The notes beneath the pieces were generated by a model. It did not search any database. It was not told where the DNA came from and saw only the letters and a program-made list of their open reading frames with translations. Position numbers and translations under genes: made by a program. This document shows, piece after piece, positions 1 through 5,229 of a DNA stretch of 7,505 nucleotides; the first letter of the stretch is position 1; every line of letters starts with the position of its first letter. The stretch comes from an uncultured Opitutia bacterium (GTDB lineage Bacteria; Verrucomicrobiota; Verrucomicrobiia; Opitutales; UBA953), in assembly GCA_903924185.1 (NCBI GenBank), contig CAIYAN010000271.1, forward strand, positions 1 through 7,505, written 5' to 3'.

Positions 1-317
1 CCAGCGAGCGCACCGCTCACCGGCGGTAGGCTGGGGAGCGAGATGCTCGCATTCGCATTATTCACCGCCAAGCGCTGACGTGGCTGGAAGTTCGCCTTCG
101 GCCGTGCCTTCACCGCGTGCTCCGCCGAGCCAGCCGCCGTTGAACCCGTGGCCGTCACAAAGACCGAAGGGCCATCTTCACGCAATCGGGACGGCGGCGA
201 GCGAAATACAATCCAACACGCGGCCACGAGTAGCCCGCCATGCACCGCCACGGAGGCCAGCAGGCTCGCCCAGTTTCGGGACTGTCGGCGTGCACGCGTA
301 AAAGAGTCATGTTCCAC
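1..317 (-). CDS. TonB-like single-pass membrane protein, paralogue of the upstream VWA gene (C-terminus cut off by the window edge)
   Basis: An open minus-strand frame (codons 317-315 down to 5-3, 105 residues visible) continues past base 1. A short basic N-terminus (RARRQSRNW) precedes one hydrophobic helix at about residues 19-38 (SLLASVAVHGGLLVAACWIV). An extracytoplasmic Ala/Ser/Thr-rich spacer follows, with KARPK near 70-74 and ISLPSLP at 92-98. The same elements occur in the same order in the gene that ends at 409: SVGVH in its helix, KIKPK, then ISLPDLP. The two are therefore paralogues in tandem. Ser22 and His26 match the Ser-x3-His spacing of the TonB helix. The frame has no ATG. GTG 317 is chosen because it leaves a short TonB-like N-terminus and puts the start 91 nt after the previous stop; GTG 341 and GTG 350 are alternatives, and none has a convincing Shine-Dalgarno site. 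Whether a VWA domain follows cannot be seen. The existence of the gene is well supported, its exact start is not. Confidence 0.72.
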   Translation of the reverse strand, partial: MEHDSFTRARRQSRNWASLLASVAVHGGLLVAACWIVFRSPPSRLREDGPSVFVTATGSTAAGSAEHAVKARPKANFQPRQRLAVNNANASISLPSLPPVSGALA

Positions 318-356
318 GCCTGCGAGTGGACCAAACCGCACTCGATCCACAAGGAG

Positions 357-373
357 ATGAACCTGTGGTTCAT
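357..373. repeat. 7-bp perfect inverted repeat between the two paralogues
   Basis: ATGAACC (357-363) and GGTTCAT (367-373) form a perfect dyad around a 3-nt centre (TGT). It lies in the 91-nt gap between the stop at 409 and the proposed GTG start at 317. It could be a small RNA hairpin or an operator half-site pair. There is no T-tract, so it is not a typical intrinsic terminator. Functional assignment is weak. Confidence 0.4.
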
Positions 374-408
374 TCCCTGAAGCTTAGCCCCGAGATTACC
401 CTAAGGGC

Positions 409-1755
409 TTAGCGGGCAGGCTTGTAAGCCTTGGCGCCCGGGGGCTGCATAGCGGCCGGATCCGTCGAAATGGCCTTATCTCCAGCTGTAGCCGGGTCGA
501 CCGGTTCGGGTGGAGGCTGACCACCGGTACGGAGCCAAGTCACCATCTTGATCTGCCCGCCAGAGCCCGTCGCACACTTCGAAAGGAGTTCCTGTGGCTC
601 GATATGAGTCGAGAATAAGTAGAGACGAGGACCCTTGCCATCACGGGCATCATTGAACGCCTTGAGCCATTCCTGCTCCCAGCGCTTTTCGTCGGGCTTT
701 CGTGTATCGGCCCCACGCGCAATCGACGTGTTGATGCCATCGTAGTAGACGATGGGAAAACCTCCCCCTTGCACGTTCGAGTCCGCCTTCTCTCCCTTGA
801 TACGGTACTGCGTCACGCCATCCTGGAAGTCGGAGAACAAGACCAAGGCGTCATAGGCCCGCTCGTCCTTCATGATGTCAATCCATGCACCCGCCGAGCC
901 CTGCTTGAAGTTATCATCGTACTTCTTGAGGATGGTCTTACCCGAACCCGTTAACTTCTTCGGATCGGTCTCGCGGGCGCCCGTCCCGGAGGAACGGACT
1001 GGCTGGCCCTTAAAGCGCTTTCCTCCCAACACCAAACCATCCTGCGCAGTAATGAAGAGCCCATTGTACATGTACACGTCGGCGTCCGGGAACTGTTTGC
1101 GAATTTCCGTCTCAACGCGGTCAAGATAACCAGACATCGAGCCCGAGGCGTCCATGAAGACGGCGATGCGCTGCGCGAAGATTTTGGCGCCCATGACTGG
1201 GCGACCAATGAAGTTTTTGCCGTTGCCGACACCGACGCCCATGCCGGAACCAATCCCGCCGCCGGAGCCGCCGCCAAATCCCTTGGACGAGCCGCCGGCC
1301 ATCATGCCCGAGATCATCGAAGCGCTGCTGGAGGTCGGAAGGTCGGGGAGGGAAATCGTCGCAGTGGTGCTCTTAGAAGTGATACGGGCCGCATTCTTGG
1401 CCAAGGCCTTCACATTCTTCGGCTTAATCTTCGTCTCGTAGTTCTTGGCCTTGTCACCGGCCGAGCCACCACCTGCGCCCGTCGCAAAGGCATTCGGGTC
1501 TTTCTTCGACGACTCCTTCGTCACCGAGATGATCAGGAACGCGGCGATGAGGATGAGGGCCACGTGCACGCCCACTGAAACGATAAAACCCTCGCCACCG
1601 AAGCGACTCCAGAAAGGCAACTTGCGTCGCCCTGAACCCAAGGTCGCGTCTTCCAACTCCAACTCCTCGGCCGGGGGTAGAGGTGGAGGCATGGAGGGAG
1701 GCATAGAGTCTGCGCTCTCCTCGGGGGGCGGAGGTGGGGGGGTATCGTCACTCAT
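409..1755 (-). CDS. Single-pass membrane protein with VWA (MIDAS) domain and TonB-like transmembrane helix
   Basis: A 448-residue protein, read from ATG 1755. An in-frame TTG at 1761 would add two residues but is less likely, and neither start has a clear Shine-Dalgarno site. Order of parts: an acidic, Pro-rich N-terminus (1-40, including a run of six Pro); basic SGRRK (41-45); a membrane helix at about 57-78 (GFIVSVGVHVALILIAAFLI); a Lys-rich spacer with ISLPDLP at 134-140; a Gly-rich linker (about 154-180); a VWA-like domain from about 188; and a Pro/Ala-rich C-terminal tail (413-448). The VWA domain has the MIDAS motif D202-A-S204-G-S206 after the hydrophobic strand RIAVFM, and a second strand, YDALVLFSD, ending at Asp309. 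VWA domains bind a divalent metal and usually mediate protein contacts. By the positive-inside rule the basic segment before the helix is cytoplasmic and the VWA domain extracytoplasmic. Ser60-x3-His64 in the helix matches TonB, suggesting coupling to an ExbB/ExbD-type motor (inference). A shorter paralogue follows downstream. The biological role is unknown. Confidence 0.88.
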   Translation of the reverse strand: MSDDTPPPPPPEESADSMPPSMPPPLPPAEELELEDATLGSGRRKLPFWSRFGGEGFIVSVGVHVALILIAAFLIISVTKESSKKDPNAFATGAGGGSAGDKAKNYETKIKPKNVKALAKNAARITSKSTTATISLPDLPTSSSASMISGMMAGGSSKGFGGGSGGGIGSGMGVGVGNGKNFIGRPVMGAKIFAQRIAVFMDASGSMSGYLDRVETEIRKQFPDADVYMYNGLFITAQDGLVLGGKRFKGQPVRSSGTGARETDPKKLTGSGKTILKKYDDNFKQGSAGAWIDIMKDERAYDALVLFSDFQDGVTQYRIKGEKADSNVQGGGFPIVYYDGINTSIARGADTRKPDEKRWEQEWLKAFNDARDGKGPRLYLFSTHIEPQELLSKCATGSGGQIKMVTWLRTGGQPPPEPVDPATAGDKAISTDPAAMQPPGAKAYKPAR

Positions 1756-1779
1756 AGCCAACCAGTAGATACTCGGATG

Positions 1780-1818
1780 CCAGGCTCTATCTTCAAACCC
1801 AATTTTCGTTGAGCCTGG
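1780..1818. promoter_or_regulatory. 8-bp inverted repeat upstream of the VWA gene
   Basis: CCAGGCTC (1780-1787) and GAGCCTGG (1811-1818) are perfect reverse complements separated by 23 nt. The repeat ends 24 nt before the ATG at 1755, so it lies in the leader or promoter of the minus-strand VWA gene. A second small stem, GGTCT/AGACC (1817-1821/1827-1831), overlaps its right arm and could form an alternative fold. It might be an operator or a leader hairpin. I see no convincing -35/-10 pair for this gene, so the assignment rests only on symmetry and position. Confidence 0.35.
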
Positions 1819-1901
1819 TCTCGCTAAGACCTTTCCACGAATGCCCGAAAAAAGGGCTTGCGGCTGCCTCTCACTGCCCTTCTTCTTCGCCTCCCACTGA
1901 T

Positions 1902-1979
1902 TGCAGGGTGGAGCAGCCCGGTTAGCTCGTCAGGCTCATAACCTGAAGGTCGTAGGTTCAAATCCTACCCCTGCACCCA
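1902..1979 (+). tRNA. Initiator tRNA-fMet (anticodon CAT)
   Basis: A full cloverleaf of 78 nt including an encoded CCA (1977-1979). Acceptor stem 1902-1908/1969-1975. D stem GAGC/GCTC (1911-1914/1925-1928). Anticodon stem TCAGG/CCTGA (1930-1934/1942-1946) with loop CTCATAA, anticodon CAT at 1937-1939. T stem GTAGG/CCTAC with loop TTCAAAT. The A11:U24 pair in the D stem and the AAAU half of the T loop are initiator traits, and the body closely follows the bacterial fMet sequence, so this is not an elongator tRNA-Met or the tRNA-Ile2 precursor. Odd features: positions 1 and 72 form a U:A pair instead of the usual C/A mismatch; the discriminator (base 73) is C where A is usual; and the first of the three G:C pairs of the anticodon stem is A29:U41. 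It starts reading translation at AUG with formyl-methionine. It is the only plus-strand gene here and converges with the pil operon. Confidence 0.95.
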
Positions 1980-2128
1980 ATTTTAAGTCGTTCTTGGTCA
2001 GTTAATTGCCAAATAGGTAGAAATACCTATATTTTAGTCCTTGTCAGACCAGGGGCTTAATGAATGATATCCCGTATTAACTTTGTCCTACGGGGCAATG
2101 GGGTAAGTAAGATAAAGCAGTAAAAAAC
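1980..2128. other. AT-rich spacer between tRNA-fMet and the terminators; no gene seen
   Basis: This stretch is clearly richer in A and T than the flanking genes, and I find no convincing reading frame in it. It contains the short hairpin at 2013-2030 and a 6-bp stem CCCGTA/TACGGG (2071-2076/2089-2094) with a 12-nt loop. No repeat of the tRNA 3' end is present, so nothing suggests an integration site. Confidence 0.5.
2013..2037 (+). terminator. Possible weak terminator or processing hairpin after the tRNA
   Basis: ATAGGTA (2013-2019), a GAAA tetraloop, and TACCTAT (2024-2030) form a perfect 7-bp hairpin 33 nt after the tRNA CCA. ATTTTAG follows. GNRA tetraloops stabilise RNA hairpins, but the stem is AT-rich and the U-run is short, so it may only mark the 3' trailer. 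The stronger hairpin at 2129-2160 is the better terminator candidate. Confidence 0.35.
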
Positions 2129-2167
2129 AGCCGGCTTGCATAGGGGTATGCAAGCCGGCTCCTTTTT
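2121..2167. terminator. Strong bidirectional intrinsic terminator
   Basis: AGCCGGCTTGCATA (2129-2142) and TATGCAAGCCGGCT (2147-2160) are perfect reverse complements: a 14-bp stem with a 4-nt GGGG loop. On the plus strand the stem is followed by CCTTTTT (2161-2167). On the minus strand it is followed by GTTTTTTA (complement of 2128-2121). Lying between the convergent tRNA and pilC, it can end transcripts from both sides. Confidence 0.88.
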
Positions 2168-2202
2168 GGGCAGATGCGAACGGTCACCCACGGGGTGAAA
2201 CG

Positions 2203-2238
2203 AAACGGCCCGGTCACCTTACAGTGGCCGGGCCGTTT
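2203..2238 (-). terminator. Hairpin directly after pilC, probable operon terminator
   Basis: AAACGGCCCGG (2203-2213) pairs perfectly with CCGGGCCGTTT (2228-2238). The stem can extend through one G.T wobble to 15 bp, leaving loop 2218-2223. It begins 19 nt past the pilC stop. On the minus strand the 3' arm ends in TTT and runs into CGTTTC, a broken U-tract. A small 6-bp stem, TCACCC/GGGTGA (2184-2189/2193-2198), follows, then the stronger hairpin at 2129-2160. Together they make a series of stop signals for the pil operon. Confidence 0.7.
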
Positions 2239-2257
2239 GGCGTCTCGCCACTAAACC

Positions 2258-3502
2258 TTAGCCACCACCGGTCATCTTCGTGATGAGCGCGATGAGGGGG
2301 AGGAACATCGCGAGCACGATCGTACCGACGACCACGGCGAGGAACACGATGAGCACTGGCTCGATAATCGAGGTCAGGGCAGTCACGGCGTTGTCGATAT
2401 CTTCGTCGTAGATGTCGGCGACGCGGTTGAGCATCTCCGGTAACTGGCCCGTCTCTTCGCCGACCTGAATCATGGACGTCACCATCGGCGGGAAGACGCC
2501 GCTCTGGGCGAGCGGGACGGACAGTGCTTCACCGTCGCGGACGCGGTCATGCACGCGCTCGAGGGACTTCGCGATGACGACGTTGTCGAGCGTGTCGCGG
2601 GTAATCGTAATCGCCTGCAGGATCGGCACGCCCGAAGCCATCAGGGTACCGAAGGTACGCGCAAAGCGGGAGACCGAGACGATCTTCACAAACTCACCAA
2701 TCTTCGGCAGCTTAAAGATAATGCGGTCGAAGATCTCTTTGCCCTTCTCCGAACTCAACCACCACTTGAGGCCAGAGTAGACACCAAAGATGGCGATCGG
2801 GGTGATGTACCAGAAATCGACCAAGAACGTGGAAAACGCGACGACATACTTAGTCAGGGGCGGCATGTTGGCGCGCTGCCCTTCGAGCATCTTCTGGAAG
2901 GACGGCACCACCTTCACCATGAGGATGTAGACGATAACGATGGCGACGGTGACGACCACGCCTGGGTAGACCAACGCGGACTTAACCTTCTTCTGGATGC
3001 GTTGGGACTTTTCACGGAACTTGGCGAGACGATCGAGGACCTTGTCGAGCACACCGCCCGCTTCACCAGCCTTCACCATGTTGACGAAGAGACGGTCAAA
3101 GACCTTGGGGTGAGCCTGGAGGGCTTCGGAGAAGTTATTACCCTGAGAGACGCTGTCGGCGATGTTGGCCAGGACTTCCTTGAAGTGCGGGTTGAGCTCC
3201 TGCTTGTGAATCAACTCGAGGGCGCGGAGCAAGGGCAAGCCCGCGACGATGAGCGTCGCCAGCTGACGCGTCATGATAGTGACATTCTCGGGGGAAACCT
3301 TCGCACCGAAGGTGAAGCTGGACTTCTTGGGGGCGCTGCTGGCAACGACGGCCTTAGCGGCACCGCCATCGCTGGCGAGGGTCGTTACCATGAGGCCGCG
3401 GGCCATGAGCTTTTGACGGGCCTGCTCATCACTAGCGGCTTCGATTTTACCGGAGGTCTGCGCACCATTACGGTCGATGGCGCTGTACTTGTATTCGGGC
3501 AT
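2258..3502 (-). CDS. pilC: Type IV pilus / type II secretion inner-membrane platform protein PilC (GspF family)
   Basis: A 414-residue polytopic inner-membrane protein of usual family length (about 400). It is the platform on which PilB-type ATPases drive pilin insertion and PilT drives removal. The N-terminus has the family pattern YKYSAIDRNG (4-13). Two T2SSF repeats lie at about 74-197 and 276-399. Repeat 1 has RQLATLIVAGLPLLRAL; repeat 2 has the parallel ARTFGTLMASGVPILQAI. Each repeat has a glutamate/glycine signature (AGEAGGVLD near 145-153 and GEETGQLPEML near 348-358). Membrane helices are predicted at about 178-199, 222-244 and 381-404. It is the last gene of the operon, 22 nt after the PilB-like gene, and is followed by terminator hairpins. 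ATG 3502 fits the family N-terminus although no Shine-Dalgarno site precedes it. Whether the machine is a pilus or a secretion pseudopilus cannot be told from this protein alone; the adjacent pilT favours a pilus. Confidence 0.93.
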   Translation of the reverse strand: MPEYKYSAIDRNGAQTSGKIEAASDEQARQKLMARGLMVTTLASDGGAAKAVVASSAPKKSSFTFGAKVSPENVTIMTRQLATLIVAGLPLLRALELIHKQELNPHFKEVLANIADSVSQGNNFSEALQAHPKVFDRLFVNMVKAGEAGGVLDKVLDRLAKFREKSQRIQKKVKSALVYPGVVVTVAIVIVYILMVKVVPSFQKMLEGQRANMPPLTKYVVAFSTFLVDFWYITPIAIFGVYSGLKWWLSSEKGKEIFDRIIFKLPKIGEFVKIVSVSRFARTFGTLMASGVPILQAITITRDTLDNVVIAKSLERVHDRVRDGEALSVPLAQSGVFPPMVTSMIQVGEETGQLPEMLNRVADIYDEDIDNAVTALTSIIEPVLIVFLAVVVGTIVLAMFLPLIALITKMTGGG

Positions 3503-3524
3503 GGGAGTGGGGTGAGGTTAAAGG
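3503..3524 (-). promoter_or_regulatory. C-rich translation-initiation leader of pilC lacking a Shine-Dalgarno site
   Basis: The 22 nt between the PilB-like stop and the pilC ATG read, on the minus strand, CCTTTAACC followed by a pyrimidine-rich run ending CCACTCCC just before ATG. There is no AGGAGG-like site. The 22-nt gap at 5208-5229 is the same length and has a similar composition and order. Confidence 0.4.
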
Positions 3525-5207
3525 TTAGGTGTATTTAAGGACTTCTTCGATCGTCGTGTGGCCGTCGAAAATGCAACGGATGCCGTCTTCACGGAGCGGG
3601 CGCATACCCACTTCGATGGCCTTCTGCTTGAGGACGAGCGTCGGGGCGCGCTGGGAAATCATCGTGCGCAGGGAATCAGTAATCGTCATGAGCTCGAAGA
3701 GGCCTTGACGACCGCGGTAACCCGAACGGCTGCACTCAGCGCAACCCTTACCGAAGTAGAACTTCTTGTTCGTGATCTCAAGCGCATCGACGTCGAGCAT
3801 GTTGATGACTTCCTTGTCCGGCTCATAGGCCGTGCGGCAGACCTTACAGATCCGGCGCAAGAGACGCTGGGCGAGGATGCCTTCCAAAGAAGCGGAGATA
3901 AGGAACGGCTCCAGACCCATATCGATGAGTCGCGTCACGGCGCCGGGGGCGTCGTTGGTGTGAAGCGTGGATAGCACGACGTGACCCGTCAGCGAGGCCT
4001 GCACGGCGATCTGGGCGGTCTCGAGATCTCGGATTTCACCGACCATGATGGTGTCGGGATCTTGACGTAAGAAGGAGCGGAGCGCCGCGGCGAAGGTGAG
4101 GCCGACCTGGTGGTTAATCGGCACCTGCATGATACCTTCGACTTCATACTCAACAGGGTCTTCGGCGGTGAGGATTTTGACGTCCTCGGTGTTTACCTCG
4201 CGCAAGGCAGAGTAAAGGGTGGTCGTCTTACCAGAACCGGTCGGGCCAGTGACGATGAAGATACCGTTCGGGCGGTTCACCATCGCACGGATACCTTCCT
4301 TGATATCTTCCTGCATGGACAGGGCTTCGAGGCTCAGGTTGACGACGGTCTTGTCCAAGATACGCAACACGACGGACTCGCCGAACTGGGTCGGGAGCGT
4401 GGACACACGTAAATCGATCGCCCGTCCACCGATAGTGGTCTTAATGCGACCATCCTGCGGAATGCGGCGTTCGGCGATGTTCAGCGCCGAGAGGACCTTG
4501 ACGCGGGCGATGACGGCCGAAGCCAGGTTCTTGGGCGGAGGGGCCATTTCGTACAACGAACCGTCGATGCGGTAACGAATACGGAACTGGTCTTCAAAGG
4601 GCTCGAAGTGAATGTCGGACGCCTTGGCCTTGACGGCTTCCTGCAGAACGAGGTCAACGAAGCGGATGATCGGGGCCAGGCTGGCGGCGGCCACGACGTC
4701 TTCATCGTTAGTGGCAGCGGCGGAGCCTTCCTCGAACTCGCCGAGGAGGTCTTCCATCGAAGTCGCGGAGGCTTCACCGTAGACACGGACAACTGCTGAT
4801 TCGACCATGTCTGGGTCAGCCACAGCCAACTCGATGTCGCGTTTCAGGATGAACGTCAGTTCGTTGATGGCGGAGGAATTGAAGGCGTCCTTAGCGACGA
4901 GGGTCAGCTTGCCGGCTTCGTCCGCCACGGGCACGACCATGTACTTGTGCGCCTGCGCAGGCTTGAGCGTGCGAGTCAGTTCATCGGCGAGGTCGGCTGG
5001 GATGGCCGAGTAATACTGCACCTGCAGGTGGTCAGCGACGGCCTGCAGCAAGGTCGGACGGTCGGCCAAGCCAGCGTCAATCAGGCTGTCGGCGAAAGAC
5101 TTTCCGGTCGTCGCGTGCGACTCCCAAAGCTCGTCGGATTGGGTCTGGTCGACAAGGCCGGCTTCGAGCGCGATATCGCGCATGACGTCACTGTGGTCTT
5201 CAAACAT
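3525..5207 (-). CDS. pilB: Type IV pilus assembly / type II secretion ATPase, PilB/GspE family (complete copy)
   Basis: A 560-residue cytoplasmic secretion ATPase, expected to act as a hexamer and to power pilin polymerisation through PilC. An N-terminal regulatory region (about 1-145) resembles the GspE_N/MshEN fold, with two LxxAGL-type helices. The N2 domain starts near 178 (ASDIHFEPFEDQFRIRYRID at 196-215). The C-terminal ATPase has Walker A GPTGSGKTT (321-329), Asp box ILTAEDPVE (345-353), Walker B TIMVGEIRD with Glu391, and His box GHVVLSTLHTND with His409 and His416. Four cysteines, C454/C457 and C489/C492, form the zinc-binding tetracysteine motif typical of PilB/GspE and absent from PilT. 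All catalytic signatures are intact. It lies 22 nt from pilT upstream and 22 nt from pilC downstream, so the genes are almost surely co-transcribed. ATG 5207 has no Shine-Dalgarno site. GspE of a type II secretion system is the alternative reading. Confidence 0.93.
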   Translation of the reverse strand: MFEDHSDVMRDIALEAGLVDQTQSDELWESHATTGKSFADSLIDAGLADRPTLLQAVADHLQVQYYSAIPADLADELTRTLKPAQAHKYMVVPVADEAGKLTLVAKDAFNSSAINELTFILKRDIELAVADPDMVESAVVRVYGEASATSMEDLLGEFEEGSAAATNDEDVVAAASLAPIIRFVDLVLQEAVKAKASDIHFEPFEDQFRIRYRIDGSLYEMAPPPKNLASAVIARVKVLSALNIAERRIPQDGRIKTTIGGRAIDLRVSTLPTQFGESVVLRILDKTVVNLSLEALSMQEDIKEGIRAMVNRPNGIFIVTGPTGSGKTTTLYSALREVNTEDVKILTAEDPVEYEVEGIMQVPINHQVGLTFAAALRSFLRQDPDTIMVGEIRDLETAQIAVQASLTGHVVLSTLHTNDAPGAVTRLIDMGLEPFLISASLEGILAQRLLRRICKVCRTAYEPDKEVINMLDVDALEITNKKFYFGKGCAECSRSGYRGRQGLFELMTITDSLRTMISQRAPTLVLKQKAIEVGMRPLREDGIRCIFDGHTTIEEVLKYT

Positions 5208-5229
5208 GGGGAATGGGCGGGTAAAGGGT
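5208..5229 (-). promoter_or_regulatory. C-rich translation-initiation leader of the second PilB-like gene lacking a Shine-Dalgarno site
   Basis: The 22 nt between the pilT stop and the ATG at 5207 read, on the minus strand, ACCCTTTACCC followed by a run ending CCATTCCCC before ATG. No purine-rich ribosome-binding site is present. Length and order (CCTTTA, then C-rich, then CCC-ATG) parallel the gap at 3503-3524. Confidence 0.4.

Noticed and set aside
155..373. ATG-started 72-codon minus-strand frame overlapping the proposed paralogue
   Set aside because: It is out of frame with the segment that aligns to the upstream protein, shows no recognisable pattern and ends at 155. An AGGG lies just before its ATG, but homology evidence favours the GTG 317 frame.
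240..380. Plus-strand 46-codon frame ending FIP-stop at 380
   Set aside because: It lies antisense to the frame supported by homology, has no ribosome-binding site and no similarity I recognise.
382..413. Direct repeat GCTTAGC (382-388 and 407-413) and short stem CTTAG/CTAAG at the end of the VWA gene
   Set aside because: Five to seven bases, partly inside the coding end, with no T-tract; likely chance.
1843..1857. GCCC/GGGC mini-hairpin with an A-rich loop upstream of the tRNA
   Set aside because: Only 4 bp and with no tract in the right place; too weak to call a terminator or regulatory element.
1858..1886. Possible tRNA promoter: TTGCGG (1858-1863), 17-nt spacer, TCTTCT (1881-1886)
   Set aside because: The spacing is right but the -10 match is only about half of consensus, so I do not list it as a feature.
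1955..1979. tRNA 3' end as a phage or island attachment site
   Set aside because: No second copy of the tRNA 3' sequence and no integrase gene are in the window; the flanking genes look chromosomal.
2549..3538. Long plus-strand frame (329 codons) opposite pilC
   Set aside because: It is antisense to a clear PilC gene; length comes from GC-rich codon bias on the other strand, and its product is charged low-complexity sequence without motifs.
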